From assembly GCA_030068145.1 (NCBI GenBank), contig JAPJBO010000341.1, forward strand, positions 155,916 through 219,915: a stretch of DNA of 64,000 nucleotides, read 5' to 3'. The DNA comes from Diplonema papillatum. Taxonomy: Eukaryota; Euglenozoa; Diplonemea; Diplonemida; Diplonemidae. Each line of letters starts with the position of its first letter. Position 1 is the stretch's first letter. This document shows positions 63,881 through 64,000 of this stretch, piece after piece. The notes under the pieces are model-generated. The model was not told the DNA's origin and searched no databases. It saw only the letters and a list, made by a program, of their open reading frames with translations. Both the position numbers and the translations under genes were made by a program.

Positions 63881-64000
63881 CGACGGCACGCGCACCCCAG
63901 AAAGCGACCGTTTCTGATCGATTGGAACGTTGCTTCGGTCGTGCGTGTAGCGTCGGAAGCTGAATTTGTGCTCACGATTTTTGCGGGAGGGAGAAAGCTT

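Overview
The window is nuclear DNA of a eukaryote with a repeat-rich genome, most likely a protist or alga. I cannot name the organism. The evidence is the near absence of operon-like coding, eukaryotic transposon classes (LINE, tyrosine-recombinase retroelement, hAT, piggyBac), long (CTA)n and (GT)n microsatellites, minisatellites, a RING-H2 membrane protein and a six-pass class III cyclase-like protein. Only about four loci look like host genes: the RING-H2 protein (1140-2144), a possible zinc-finger exon (44486-44758), a cyclase-like membrane protein (45212-46957) and a frameshifted duplicate of it (62137-63880). Almost everything else is mobile or repetitive.

Layout. 1-840 holds minisatellites and a 106-bp tandem repeat. 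1140-2144 is the RING gene. 2145-9450 is mostly anonymous sequence with a 137-bp duplication, a tiny LINE fragment with a perfect target duplication, a 322-bp tandem repeat and a (GT)n tract. 9455-14100 contains two members of a terminal-inverted-repeat (TIR) family, each inserted at or near the centre of a palindrome, amid arrays of the palindrome gctagttatataactagc. 14547-16144 is a large inverted-repeat element. 18160-21565 is a minus-strand, 5'-truncated LINE with RT and RNase H, inside a 19-bp target duplication. 21585-24460 is a decayed relative with a Cys-rich tail instead of RNase H. 24461-31092 is a complete tyrosine-recombinase retrotransposon with split direct repeats (A1, genes, B1, A2, B2) plus a relic, all embedded in (CTA)n arrays. 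31860-34838 is an intact hAT transposase. 36736-43455 is a 6.7-kb non-coding block poor in AA/TT, bounded on both sides by the same TTTTGGTCGAAA-type repeat. 43800-47100 holds a hairpin, the zinc-finger exon and the first cyclase-like gene. 47467-49273 and 55473-56442 are two non-autonomous hAT-like elements with perfect 8-bp target duplications that carry arrays of a roughly 46-bp satellite. Between them lies an R2/R4-like LINE end with a restriction-like endonuclease, split by another TIR element. 58153-61345 is a complete piggyBac element with TTAA duplications. 61385-61648 is an RNase H relic, and the window ends in the second cyclase-like copy.

How it fits together. Insertions are nested and several can be dated relative to each other. 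The first satellite-carrying element sits in one arm of an inverted repeat whose other arm keeps the empty site. The piggyBac element sits in a TTAA of a dispersed repeat whose empty copy is at about 50077. LINE 1 sits in the DNA beyond LINE 2. The two cyclase copies differ in length by exactly 2 nt and are nearly identical through the 3' end and flank, so that duplication is young, and the downstream copy is probably already broken. All similarity statements are by-eye comparison within the window plus family knowledge; no database search was possible.
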